A DNA stretch of 64,000 bases, from the NCBI GenBank assembly GCA_039822785.1, contig JBCBMO010000007.1, positions 263,830 to 327,829 of the forward strand. The letters run 5' to 3'. The translations under genes and the position numbers were made by a program. The notes under the pieces were generated by a model. That model was not told the DNA's origin and made no database searches. It was given only the letters and a program-made list of their open reading frames with translations. Positions 52,876-61,644 of the stretch are shown here, in pieces (within the stretch, counting starts at the first letter, position 1; every line of letters starts with the position of its first letter). Source of the stretch: Thermohalobaculum sp039822785. Lineage in GTDB: Bacteria; Pseudomonadota; Alphaproteobacteria; Rhodobacterales; Rhodobacteraceae.

Positions 52876-54258
52876 TTACTCGGCCGGCACGAAGGCGGCA
52901 GCGGGATGCCCCGCCTCGGGCTTCGCCTGACCGTCGCCCGCCGGCGAGTTCTTGCGCGCGAGGTAGGCAAGCACGCCGAGATAGGCCACGAGCAGGAAGA
53001 CATAGACCGAGAGATAGGCGACGAGGCTGCCGAAGATGATGGGCGCGCCCACGGGCCCGGCCGCCTCGCTGGTGTTCAGGACGCCGGTCACCAGCCAGGG
53101 CTGCCGCCCGATCTCGGTCACGTACCAACCCGCCAGCGTGGCGATCCACCCCGAGAAGGTCATCGCGGTCAGCACCCGCAGCGGCCAGACGCCCAGATGC
53201 CCGCCCTCGCGCCGGGTCAGCCACAGCCGCCAGGCGCAGAACCAGGACACCGCGAGCATCAGCATGCCCACGCCCACCATGACCCGGAAGCTCCAGAACA
53301 CCGGGGCCACCGGCGGGTGCAGCACGGTGCCGTCCGCCTCGACGAAGTCGTTCAGCCCCTTCACCTCGCCAGTGAAGGTATGGGTCAGCACGAAGCTCGC
53401 GAGATAGGGGATCTCAATGGCGAAATCGTTCGACCGCGTCTCCTCGTTCGGCATGCCGATCACCACAAGGTCGGCCGGGCCGGTTTCCCAATGGCCCTCC
53501 ATCGCGGCAACCTTGGCGGGCTGATGCTCCAGCGTGTTCAGCCCGTGCATATCGCCGGCGAAGATCTGCAACGGGATCGCACAGGCCGCGAGCCAAACGC
53601 CGGTCTTCAGCCCCAGGATCGCGTTGCGCCGCTCGCCCCACAGCATCCGCAGCGCTGACAGGCCGGCGATCACGAAGGCCGCCGTCAGCACCGACGCCAG
53701 CAGCATGTGGACCAGGCGATAGGGCATCGACGGGTTGAAGATGATCTCCATCCAATCCGTGGCATGGGCCACGCCGTCCCGCATCTCAAAGCCCTGCGGC
53801 GTGTGCATCCAACTGTTCAGCACGATGATCCAGAAGGCCGACATCGTAGTGCCGAAGGCGACCAGGAAGGTCGCCAAGGTATGCACCCGGTTCGAGACCT
53901 TGCTGAATCCAAACAGCATGATGCCGAGGAACACGGCCTCCAGGAAAAAGGCCGTCATCACCTCATAGGCCAGGAGCGGCCCGGCGATGTTGCCCACCTT
54001 CTCCATAAAGCCCGGCCAGTTGGTGCCGAACTGGAAGCTCATGGTGATGCCGGAGACAACGCCGAGCGCGAAGGACAGCGCGAAGACCTTCACGAAGAAA
54101 AAGTAGTTCTCCATCCACCGGTAATCGCCGGTCGCGTTGTAGCGCAGCTTGAAGAACAGCAGCAGCCACCCGAGCGCGATGGTGATCGTCGGGAACAGGA
54201 TATGGAACGAAATGTTGGCCGCGAATTGAATGCGCGCCAGCAGCAGGGCGTCCATCAT
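52876..54258 (-). CDS. cydA: cytochrome bd-type quinol oxidase subunit I, cyanide-insensitive (CioA) form
   Basis: 460 residues. Heme b595 ligand His19 in ANISFHILFP, quinol and heme region LAYEVMTAFFLEAVFLG, second heme ligand region SMPYRLVHMLLASVLTAAF, and GRQPW near the C-terminus. The Q-loop after about residue 240 is short, as in CioA, so cyanide-insensitive oxidase function is inferred. Catalyses quinol oxidation by O2 in the inner membrane without proton pumping. First gene of cydAB; cydC/cydD assembly genes are not in the window. Confidence 0.95.
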   Translation of the reverse strand: MMDALLLARIQFAANISFHILFPTITIALGWLLLFFKLRYNATGDYRWMENYFFFVKVFALSFALGVVSGITMSFQFGTNWPGFMEKVGNIAGPLLAYEVMTAFFLEAVFLGIMLFGFSKVSNRVHTLATFLVAFGTTMSAFWIIVLNSWMHTPQGFEMRDGVAHATDWMEIIFNPSMPYRLVHMLLASVLTAAFVIAGLSALRMLWGERRNAILGLKTGVWLAACAIPLQIFAGDMHGLNTLEHQPAKVAAMEGHWETGPADLVVIGMPNEETRSNDFAIEIPYLASFVLTHTFTGEVKGLNDFVEADGTVLHPPVAPVFWSFRVMVGVGMLMLAVSWFCAWRLWLTRREGGHLGVWPLRVLTAMTFSGWIATLAGWYVTEIGRQPWLVTGVLNTSEAAGPVGAPIIFGSLVAYLSVYVFLLVAYLGVLAYLARKNSPAGDGQAKPEAGHPAAAFVPAE

Positions 54259-54400
54259 GGGTCACTCTCCATCGGTTCACGCCTGCATATGGCGCGGCAG
54301 AGCGTGGCGCAGAGAGACGGACTGACGCAGAGGCGCGCTAAGCGCACCGGAGGTTTGGTAAATTCCAGCGCGCGGAAGGCGCACCACCAATCGGACGGCG

Positions 54401-55105
54401 TCAGGCGAAATCGTCCGTACGCGGATCGTAGACCAGCAACATCCCCGTGCCGATGTCGAGATAGGTGCCGTGCAGCGTCAGCGCCCCCAGCGCCACAGCC
54501 TCGGCCACGAAGGGGAAGGTCATGAGATTGCGCAGCGAGGTGAGGACCGCCTCATGCTCCAGCGCGCGCAGCCGGTCGGTGGCGGCGACCCGGTTGGCCA
54601 CCCGGGCGAACCCCGGGCGCAGGATGTCGATCCAGCGGCTGATGTAGCTGTCATCCTGCGCCGTGGCCGGGGCGTCTTGGCCGCCCATGCACATCTCGTG
54701 GCAGGCCTTCACCCCACCACAGTCGGAATGACCGGTGACGACGATATGGGCGACGCCCAGCGCCTTGACCGCATATTCGACGGCCGCCGAGGTCCCGTGG
54801 TGCTGCCCGTCCGGCGCATGCGGCGGCACCAGGTTGGCGACGTTGCGCACGACGAACAGATCGCCCGGCTCCGCGCCGAACATATTGCCGATGTCGACCC
54901 GGCTGTCGCAGCAACAGACCAGCATGGCGCGCGGGCGCTGCCCCTGCTTGGCGAGCGAGCGATACCAGGACTCGTTCTCGGCATAGTCGGTGGCGCGCCA
55001 ACCCGCCTGGCGCGTGCGCAGATAGCGCGGCAGCGGCTTCGCCGGGATCGGCACATCGCCATGCGTCAGCCCGTGGACTTCGCCGATATGCTCCCCATCC
55101 GCCAT
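54401..55105 (-). CDS. beta-class carbonic anhydrase
   Basis: 234 residues. Zinc ligands Cys66 (CCCDSR), His126 and Cys129 (TGHSDCGG), with the Asp67-Arg69 dyad of the CxDxR motif, make a standard beta carbonic anhydrase interconverting CO2 and bicarbonate. No signal peptide, so cytosolic. Divergent from the quinone oxidoreductase across about 115 bases. Confidence 0.96.
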   Translation of the reverse strand: MADGEHIGEVHGLTHGDVPIPAKPLPRYLRTRQAGWRATDYAENESWYRSLAKQGQRPRAMLVCCCDSRVDIGNMFGAEPGDLFVVRNVANLVPPHAPDGQHHGTSAAVEYAVKALGVAHIVVTGHSDCGGVKACHEMCMGGQDAPATAQDDSYISRWIDILRPGFARVANRVAATDRLRALEHEAVLTSLRNLMTFPFVAEAVALGALTLHGTYLDIGTGMLLVYDPRTDDFA

Positions 55106-55220
55106 GCCGTCCTCACACGTCCATCTGTCGGAAGTTTATTCCGCCCATCGGATCTTGATACGCCCTCTTGACGCTAAAGGGACTGTGACACAAGGACGGC
55201 GAAAGGCGGGAGGACGAGCG

Positions 55221-56198
55221 ATGAGCGAGATGCGCGTGATCGAGGCGGCGGAAGCCGGCGGACCGGAGGTGCTGCGGCTGGCGACCCGGCCGATCCCAGA
55301 GCCCGGCCCCGGCGAGATCCTGATCAAGGTCGCCGCCGCCGGCGTGAACGGGCCGGACATCAAACAGCGCAAGGGCGCCTATCCGCCGCCACCGGGCGCC
55401 TCCGACCTCATGGGGCTGGAGGTTTCGGGCACGGTCGCCGCCCTCGGCGAGGGTGTCGCGCGCTGGCAGATCGGCGATGCGGTGGTCGCCCTCACCAATG
55501 GCGGCGGCTATGCCGAGTACGTGGCCGTCAACGCCGGCCACGCCCTGGCGCGCCCCGGGGGGGTGAGCGAGATCGACGCCGGCGGCCTCTGCGAGACCTT
55601 CTTCACCGTCTGGTCCAACATCTTCCACGGCCATGCGGTACCCGAGGGCGCTGTCTTTCTGGTGCATGGCGGCGCGGGCGGCATCGGCTCCACTGCCGTC
55701 CAACTCGGTGCGGCGCGCGGCCTGCGCGTCTTCGCCACCTGCAGCGCCGCCAGCAAGGACTTCGTCGAAGGTCTGGGGGCCGAGCGCGCCATCGACTACC
55801 GCACGGAGGACTTCGTGGGCGTCGTCAAGGACGCGGGCGGGGCGGATGTGATCCTCGACTTCATGGGCGGCGACTACGTGGCGCGCAACATGAAGGCCGC
55901 GCGCATGGACTGCCGCATCGTCTCGCTCGCCTTCGACCAGGGCGCGAAGGTCGAGGTGAACCTGGGCCCCATGCTGATGAAGCGTCTGGTGCTCACCGGC
56001 TCCACCCTCCGTCCGCGCCCCCCCGCGTTCAAGGCGGCGGTGGCGGCGGAACTGGAGGCCGAGGCCTGGCCGCTGTTTGCCACGGGCAAGCTGCGCCCGG
56101 TCACACACGCGACCTATCCCATGGCCGAGGTCCGCGCGGCGCATGAGGCGCTGGAGGCCGGCGGGCATCGCGGCAAGATCCTGCTGACCATGGCTTGA
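55221..56198 (+). CDS. NAD(P)H quinone oxidoreductase, PIG3/zeta-crystallin family
   Basis: 325 residues, zinc-free MDR family. GVNGPDIKQRKGAYPPPPGASDLMGLEVSGTV at the N-terminal domain, the NADPH-binding VHGGAGGIGSTAVQLGAARG, and a C-terminal GGHRGKILLTM are the PIG3-type signature. Reduces quinones or enones. GGAGGACGAGCG precedes ATG 55221. First of two plus-strand genes; the second is separated by 177 bases and has its own operator-like palindrome. Confidence 0.93.
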   Translation: MSEMRVIEAAEAGGPEVLRLATRPIPEPGPGEILIKVAAAGVNGPDIKQRKGAYPPPPGASDLMGLEVSGTVAALGEGVARWQIGDAVVALTNGGGYAEYVAVNAGHALARPGGVSEIDAGGLCETFFTVWSNIFHGHAVPEGAVFLVHGGAGGIGSTAVQLGAARGLRVFATCSAASKDFVEGLGAERAIDYRTEDFVGVVKDAGGADVILDFMGGDYVARNMKAARMDCRIVSLAFDQGAKVEVNLGPMLMKRLVLTGSTLRPRPPAFKAAVAAELEAEAWPLFATGKLRPVTHATYPMAEVRAAHEALEAGGHRGKILLTMA

Positions 56199-56327
56199 GC
56201 GAAACCGGGCGACGGCGACCTTTTCCTGAACCGAGGGTGCCGCGGCTGTGGCATCGCCCGTCGTCACGCGGCAACGGTGGTTGTTTTCGGCCGCAAGAAT
56301 GTTGTCGCGCCGGCCCGAGGCTGGCAC

Positions 56328-56337
56328 TGGTATACCA
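56328..56337 (+). promoter_or_regulatory. GntR-type palindrome upstream of the ketopantoate-reductase family gene
   Basis: Perfect TGGTATACCA, 38 bases before the ATG at 56376. The core and its A-tract flank match the TGGTATACCA-type sites bound by FCD-family GntR regulators. No GntR gene is in the window. Confidence 0.5.
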
Positions 56338-56375
56338 AACACCAGAGCGACTCGCAGGATCAGGGGAGAACCGAC

Positions 56376-57398
56376 ATGAAGGTCTGCATCTTCGGCGCCG
56401 GCGCCATCGGCGGCTATCTGGCGGCGGGTCTCGCCAAGGCCGGGGAGGCCGAGGTTTCGGTCATCGCCCGGGGCAAGCACCTGGCCGCGATCCAGGAGAG
56501 CGGGCTGACCCTCGCCAAGGACGGCGATGAGTTCACCGTGCAGGTCAAGGCGGCGAAGGATCCGGCGGACATCGGCCCGGTCGACGTGGTCTTCAATGCC
56601 CTCAAGGCCCACCAGAGCTGGGAGAGTGCGGAGTATCTGCGCCCCCTCCTCGGCCCCGACACGGCGGTCGTGTGCTGCCAGAACGGCGTGCCCTGGTGGT
56701 ACTTCCACGGCATCGGCGGCGCGCATGAGGGCAAGCAGCTCGACAGCGTCGACCGCGGCGGGCGGCAGTGGCAGATCGTGGGCCCCGAGCGCGCCATCGG
56801 CTGCTCGGTCTACCCGGCCGCCGAGATCGAGGCACCGGGGCGCATCAAGCACGTCTACGGCGACAAGTTCGCGCTCGGCGAGCCCGACGGCACGACCTCG
56901 GAGCGCATCCAGAAGATCGCGACCCTGCTGGAGAACGCGGGCTTCCGCGCGCCGGTGCTCGACGATATCCGCTCCGAGCTTTGGCTGAAGCTCTGGGGGA
57001 ACCTCTGCTTCAACCCGATCTCGGCCCTCACGCGACAGACGCTGGATATCGTGGCCTCCCACCCGACCAGCCGCGCGACCGCCAAGGCGATGATGCTCGA
57101 GGCGCAGGTGATCGCCGAGGCCCTCGGCTCCTCTTTCCGTGTGGATGTGGAGAAGCGCATCAACGGCGCGGCCAAGGTCGGCAAGCATCGCACCTCGATG
57201 CTGCAGGACCTGGAGGCCGGCAAGGCGATGGAGATCGACGCGCTGGTGACGGCGGTCCAGGAGATGGGGAGCATCACCGGGAACCCGACGCCGACCATCG
57301 ACATCGTGCTGGGCCTGGTGCAGCAGCTCGGCATGAGCCAGGGCCTCTACCCCACCTACCCCTCCGACAGCGCCGAGGCGGAGAACGCGGCGGCCTGA
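56376..57398 (+). CDS. 2-dehydropantoate 2-reductase family protein
   Basis: 340 residues. Rossmann GAGAIGGYLAAGLAKAG (7-23), CCQNGVPWWYFHG and LKLWGNLCFNPISALTRQTLDIV (the Lys/Asn catalytic region of ApbA/PanE). Similarity is good, but the GVPWWYFHGIGGAHEGK loop is characteristic of a subfamily linked to dicarboxylate or 2-hydroxy acid catabolism rather than pantothenate, and no panB/panC is near, so PanE is not claimed. GGGGAGAAC precedes ATG. Convergent with the PEP-mutase family gene of the Tct operon. Confidence 0.86.
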   Translation: MKVCIFGAGAIGGYLAAGLAKAGEAEVSVIARGKHLAAIQESGLTLAKDGDEFTVQVKAAKDPADIGPVDVVFNALKAHQSWESAEYLRPLLGPDTAVVCCQNGVPWWYFHGIGGAHEGKQLDSVDRGGRQWQIVGPERAIGCSVYPAAEIEAPGRIKHVYGDKFALGEPDGTTSERIQKIATLLENAGFRAPVLDDIRSELWLKLWGNLCFNPISALTRQTLDIVASHPTSRATAKAMMLEAQVIAEALGSSFRVDVEKRINGAAKVGKHRTSMLQDLEAGKAMEIDALVTAVQEMGSITGNPTPTIDIVLGLVQQLGMSQGLYPTYPSDSAEAENAAA

Positions 57399-57420
57399 CC
57401 AGAGTCTTTGCTCGGGGGGC

Positions 57421-58245
57421 TCAGTCCTCCCGCGCACCCTTTGCCAGAAGCGCGTCGACCTTGCCGCCGCCGATCATGCGATGGCTGTCGAAGCGCCCGT
57501 CTTGCAGGATGGCGGCGCCTGCGTCGTGGATCACCCGATGGGTCATCCGCGCGAGAGCAGAGCCGAGTGAGATGCGGGCAACGCCTGCCGCGGCGAAGTC
57601 TGCTCGGCTGAGGCTGGCGAGCGGCCCCACGGCGAGCACGTTGACCGGCACCGAGCCCGCCGTCTCAATCACCCGGGCCAACGCGTCTGGCCCGCCGGGC
57701 AGCGGGACGTAGAGCCCATCCGCACCGGCATCGCGAAAGGCGGCGACACGGGCCAGCCCCTCCTCCAGGTCATAGGCGCCGTGCATGACGCCATCGGCGC
57801 GAGCGAGAAAGACGATATCGCGCGACAGTGCCTGGGCGGCGGCGACCCCCGCCTTCACGCGCTCGATGGCCAGGTCGCGGGGAAAGGCCAGGCCGCCATG
57901 GGCGACATCCTCGATCGACAGGCCCGCCAAGCCGGCCTCCGCCGCCCCGCGCACCGTCTCCGCCACGTCTTCGGGCGCATCGCCGTAGCCCGCTTCCAGA
58001 TCGCCCGAGACCGGTAGCGGTGTGGCCGCGACCAGATCCGCGGCATGGGCGAGGGCCTCGTCGCGGCTCACCTGCCCGTCGGCCCGGCCGAGCGTAAAGG
58101 CATGGCCCGAGGAGGTCGTGCCGATGGCTTCCGCCCCGAGGGCGGCGAGCATCCGCGCGCTGCCCACATCCCAGGCATTGGCCAGGATGAACGGATCGCC
58201 GGGGCGGTGCAGGGCCCGGAAGGCGGGGCCGGGGTCGTGGGTCAT
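57421..58245 (-). CDS. isocitrate lyase/phosphoenolpyruvate mutase family protein
   Basis: 274 residues, alpha/beta barrel. Opens with a nucleotide-free FILANAWDVGSARMLAALG; catalytic/metal motifs are SGDLEAGYG, LSIEDVAHGG and VFLARADGV. Oxaloacetate decarboxylase-, carboxyphosphonoenolpyruvate- and 2-methylisocitrate-lyase-like enzymes share these; the substrate is not decided. It begins 4 bases after the tctA stop, the last gene of tctC-tctB-tctA-PEPM, so it likely acts on the imported carboxylate. Confidence 0.9.
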   Translation of the reverse strand: MTHDPGPAFRALHRPGDPFILANAWDVGSARMLAALGAEAIGTTSSGHAFTLGRADGQVSRDEALAHAADLVAATPLPVSGDLEAGYGDAPEDVAETVRGAAEAGLAGLSIEDVAHGGLAFPRDLAIERVKAGVAAAQALSRDIVFLARADGVMHGAYDLEEGLARVAAFRDAGADGLYVPLPGGPDALARVIETAGSVPVNVLAVGPLASLSRADFAAAGVARISLGSALARMTHRVIHDAGAAILQDGRFDSHRMIGGGKVDALLAKGARED

Positions 58246-58249
58246 CGGA

Positions 58250-59785
58250 TCACTCGGCCGGGGTGGCGTTCTTCTCGCGCATCTTGCGGCGGATCAGGGC
58301 GACCAGCGGCATCAGCAGCAGGATGATCGCCAGCACCGTGATCGGCCCCGCGATGGGCCGCGTCAGGAAGATCGACGGGTCACCGTCGGACAGCAGCAGC
58401 GACTGGCGCAGCGTCTGCTCCGTGGTGCCGCCAAGCACGATGGCCAGCACGGCGGGCGCGAGCGGATAGTCGAGGATCCGCAGGATGAAGGCCCCGATCC
58501 CGAACCAGAGGATCAGCCAGACATCGAACATCGACTGCGTCGCCGCGAAGCCACCTACGATGGAGAGCACGAAGATCAGCGCGGCGAGGATCGTGAAGGG
58601 CATCCGCAGCATCCACAGGAAGAGCGGGATGAAGGCCAGGTTCACGATCAGCGCAATGACGTTCGAGACGTAGAACGAGCCGATGAGCGGCCAGACGAAC
58701 TCCGGCTGGTCCGAGAAGAGCCGCGGCCCCGGCGTCAGCCCCCAGATCACCATGCCCCCCAGCAGGACCGCGGTGGTGGGCGAGCCCGGGATGCCCAGCG
58801 TCAGCATCGGCAGCATCGAGCCCGTGGAGGCTGAGTTGTTCGCCGCCTCCGGCGCCGCGACGCCGTCGACGTTGCCCTTGCCGAAGCTCTTGGGATCGCG
58901 CGCCACCATCTTGGTGACGCCATAAGCCATCAGCGAGCCGGGCGTGGCCCCCGCCGCCGGCAGGATGCCGACGAAGAAACCGAGGAGCGACCCGATCACG
59001 GTGCCCTTCCAGGCATCGCGCATCCGCCCGGCGGCGCGCGCGACGCGGCTGACGCTGATCTCGGCGTCGGTGACCGTCTGCTCGTCGCGGGTGGTGTGGA
59101 TGGTCCACAGCATCTCCCCGATCCCGTACACGCCGATCGCCAGCACCAAAAAGCCGATGCCACGCAGGAAATCGGTGATGTCGAACAGGATCAGCCGCGG
59201 CGCGCCCGAGATCTCGTCGAAGCCGACCGAGGCGAGGACGAGACCAAGGCAGATGGAGAAGATCGTCTTGGGGATGTCGTCACCGCCAAGGCCCACGAAG
59301 GTCGCGAAGGCCAGCAGCATCAGCGCGAAGATCTCCGGCGGCCCGAAACTGAGGGCCACGGCCGCGAGCGGCGGCGCGAAGGCGGTGAACAGCAGATTGG
59401 CGACCGTGCCCCCCACGAACGACCCCAGCGCCGCGATCACCAGCGCCTGATCGGCCCGTCCCGTCAGCGCGAGTGGCCGGCCATCGAAGGTTGTGGCCAC
59501 GGCGGTCGAGGCGCCGGGAATGCCGAGGGTGATGGAGGAGATTGCACCCCCGTACATCGCGCCATAATAGATCGCGGCCAAAAAAATCATCGGCGCCGTG
59601 GCGCTGCCGGTCTGCTGCTGGATCAGGAAGGTCGCCGGCAGCAGGATCGCCACGCCGTTGACCGAGCCCAGACCCGGCATCGCCCCGACGAACAGGCCGA
59701 TCGCCACGCCGATGAACGCAAGGAACAGGTTCGTGGGCTGCAGCGCCTCGAAGATGCCATCCAAGAGCAGCGTAAGCACGTCCAT
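58250..59785 (-). CDS. tripartite tricarboxylate transporter, large permease TctA
   Basis: 511 residues, about 12 membrane helices. GLFVGAMPGLGSVNGVAILLPATF and LGIPGASTAVATTFDGRPLALTG (Gly-Pro-rich hairpin) and ILPAAGATPGSLMAYGVTK with LGIPGSPTTAVLLGGMVIWGL are TctA family repeats. Drives sodium- or proton-coupled uptake with TctB and TctC. 47 bases downstream of tctB; upstream of the PEP-mutase-family gene. Confidence 0.95.
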   Translation of the reverse strand: MDVLTLLLDGIFEALQPTNLFLAFIGVAIGLFVGAMPGLGSVNGVAILLPATFLIQQQTGSATAPMIFLAAIYYGAMYGGAISSITLGIPGASTAVATTFDGRPLALTGRADQALVIAALGSFVGGTVANLLFTAFAPPLAAVALSFGPPEIFALMLLAFATFVGLGGDDIPKTIFSICLGLVLASVGFDEISGAPRLILFDITDFLRGIGFLVLAIGVYGIGEMLWTIHTTRDEQTVTDAEISVSRVARAAGRMRDAWKGTVIGSLLGFFVGILPAAGATPGSLMAYGVTKMVARDPKSFGKGNVDGVAAPEAANNSASTGSMLPMLTLGIPGSPTTAVLLGGMVIWGLTPGPRLFSDQPEFVWPLIGSFYVSNVIALIVNLAFIPLFLWMLRMPFTILAALIFVLSIVGGFAATQSMFDVWLILWFGIGAFILRILDYPLAPAVLAIVLGGTTEQTLRQSLLLSDGDPSIFLTRPIAGPITVLAIILLLMPLVALIRRKMREKNATPAE

Positions 59786-59832
59786 GGCGCCAGTTCCTTA
59801 TTGTCGGCCAACGAGCCCGCCCGACGGGCGGA

Positions 59833-60366
59833 TCAGAGGAAGATGTCGTAGAGCGGCTCGAAGAGGAGCGCTTCGACTTCGTTCGTGCCCTTGGGCAGGG
59901 GCAGCGTCATTGCGACGTCGAAGAAGAAGAACATGAAGACCGGCATCGCGATGGAGACCGCGATCGTCAGCGGCCAGGGATGCCGCCCCAGGAACTTCAG
60001 GTAGTAGATCAGGAACAGCATCATCGCGATGTACATCGAGATGAGGTCCGACAAGTAGATGAAGGCCGCGACCCCGCCGCCCACGAAGGCCATCATCCGG
60101 ATCGAATAGGCATCCAGGAAGGGTTCGCCAGACCGGCTCGGCGGTGTCTTGCGCTGCACCCAGTTGGCGACAGTCCAAACGCAACAGAGCAGCATTATCC
60201 CGGACAGCCAGAAAGGCCAGAAGCCGCCGCCGGGCCCCTCGCCGGGGATGTACCAGATGTTCTCGAACCAGGGCTCACCCGGCCAGGCCGGCGCGCCGCT
60301 CTTGTACATCAGGTAGCAGGAGAAGGCCCCGAGGATGATCGCGACGACGAGTTCTGCCAAACGCAT
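59833..60366 (-). CDS. tripartite tricarboxylate transporter, small subunit TctB
   Basis: 177 residues with four hydrophobic segments (about 4-20, 50-70, 95-118, 130-152). Small TctB proteins are poorly conserved, and the call rests on length, topology and place between tctC (97 bases upstream) and tctA. Start at 60366 is the first ATG; no strong ribosome site is visible. Confidence 0.88.
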   Translation of the reverse strand: MRLAELVVAIILGAFSCYLMYKSGAPAWPGEPWFENIWYIPGEGPGGGFWPFWLSGIMLLCCVWTVANWVQRKTPPSRSGEPFLDAYSIRMMAFVGGGVAAFIYLSDLISMYIAMMLFLIYYLKFLGRHPWPLTIAVSIAMPVFMFFFFDVAMTLPLPKGTNEVEALLFEPLYDIFL

Positions 60367-60463
60367 CTTGCGTGCTCCCCCGCGGGGCCCCTTGCCCCTC
60401 GTTCTTGTTATTGGGCGGCCTCCGCCCCGCTAAGGGCAGAGGCCAGTTTCGAAAACGGTCGGA

Positions 60464-61438
60464 TCAGTTGATCGCGCCGGAGGCCTTGAGGATGTTCTCG
60501 TGGCGGGTCCGCTGGGTGTCCCAGTAGGCCACGAGGTCATCGCCGGTCATCCAGTCGCCGAACAGCGACTTGGCGGTGCGGTACTCCTGCCAGCGATCGC
60601 TGTCGAAGACCTGCTTGAAGACGCCGCGGTAGTACTCCTCGGCCTCATCGGACATGCCGGGCGCACCGACGACCGAACGCTGCATGAAGTAGGAGAAGTC
60701 GTTGCCCTTCTCCTTCAGCGTCGGCACCTCGGGGAACAGCGGCAGGCGGTCGTCGGTGAAGGCCGCGAGGGCGATCACGTCACCCGACTCGTAGAAGCCC
60801 AGGGCCTCCGACGGGTTGTTGACCGAGCTGTCGATCTGCTGACCGGCCAGGTCCTTGGCCACGGCACCGCCGCCCTTGTACGGGATGTACTTGATCGAGA
60901 GCTCATAGGCCTCGTTCAGGTAGTCGGTGATGATGTTGTCCTCGGCGTTCTTGCCGGTACCGCCCATCACCCAGCCATCGCCGCGCTCGGTCGCCACCGC
61001 GATGAACTCGTCGAAGTTGCTGACGCCCTCGTCCTTGTGCACCCACAGCAGGAAGGTGTCCTCGGCCATACGGGCGATCGGTGCGAACTCCATGATGTCC
61101 ACACCCAGCGCCGGCTGACGCAGCGGCGTGGTGAAGAAGGAGTTCAGGGTCACCATGATGGTGTGATCCGGGTCGCGCGCGGTCTTGAGCGCGACCAGCG
61201 CCTCGGCGCCCGAACCGCCCGACTTGTTGACCGGCACCAGCGGCTTGGAGGCGTAGTCGCCCTCCTCGATGATCGACTGCATCAGGCGAGCCATCTTGTC
61301 CGCGCCACCGCCCTTACCGGCCATGATCACGAAATCGATAGGCTTCTTCGGCTCCCAGGCCTGTGCGGCACCGGTTGCGGCACCAAGGGCCATCACGGCA
61401 GCCGCCGCGAAAAGACTAAATCGGCGAGTGAGGTTCAT
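60464..61438 (-). CDS. tripartite tricarboxylate transporter substrate-binding protein TctC
   Basis: 324 residues with a signal peptide (NLTRRFSLFAAAAVMALGAATGAAQA). Domain motifs of the BugD/TctC family: PIDFVIMAGKGGGADKMARLM, NKSGGSGAEALVAL and TGKNAEDNIITDYLNEA. Periplasmic; binds a carboxylate, not identifiable here. First gene of the operon; the 206-base region upstream holds its promoter. The aspartate-binding Asp of typical BugD is not located. Confidence 0.94.
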   Translation of the reverse strand: MNLTRRFSLFAAAAVMALGAATGAAQAWEPKKPIDFVIMAGKGGGADKMARLMQSIIEEGDYASKPLVPVNKSGGSGAEALVALKTARDPDHTIMVTLNSFFTTPLRQPALGVDIMEFAPIARMAEDTFLLWVHKDEGVSNFDEFIAVATERGDGWVMGGTGKNAEDNIITDYLNEAYELSIKYIPYKGGGAVAKDLAGQQIDSSVNNPSEALGFYESGDVIALAAFTDDRLPLFPEVPTLKEKGNDFSYFMQRSVVGAPGMSDEAEEYYRGVFKQVFDSDRWQEYRTAKSLFGDWMTGDDLVAYWDTQRTRHENILKASGAIN

Positions 61439-61644
61439 TTGCTACTCCCGTTGCTTGTCTCATCCTGGGACGCTACGTCAGTATTGTCGTCCTCAGGCTC
61501 TTTCTGTCGTTAACGGCGGCTACGTCTGTCGCGATTCGCACGCTTCATGTTGGGTCTTAGGACGCCACCTGATCGAAATTCTGAAGACCAAGCGCCGCAC
61601 TTTCAACAAGAAAATGCCCTTCTTAGCCGAAAGGACCTTCCATT

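Noticed and set aside
56376..57398. Calling this gene panE (pantothenate synthesis)
   Set aside because: Family fold is right, but neighbours are transport/catabolic and the active-site loop fits a different subgroup; only the family name is given.
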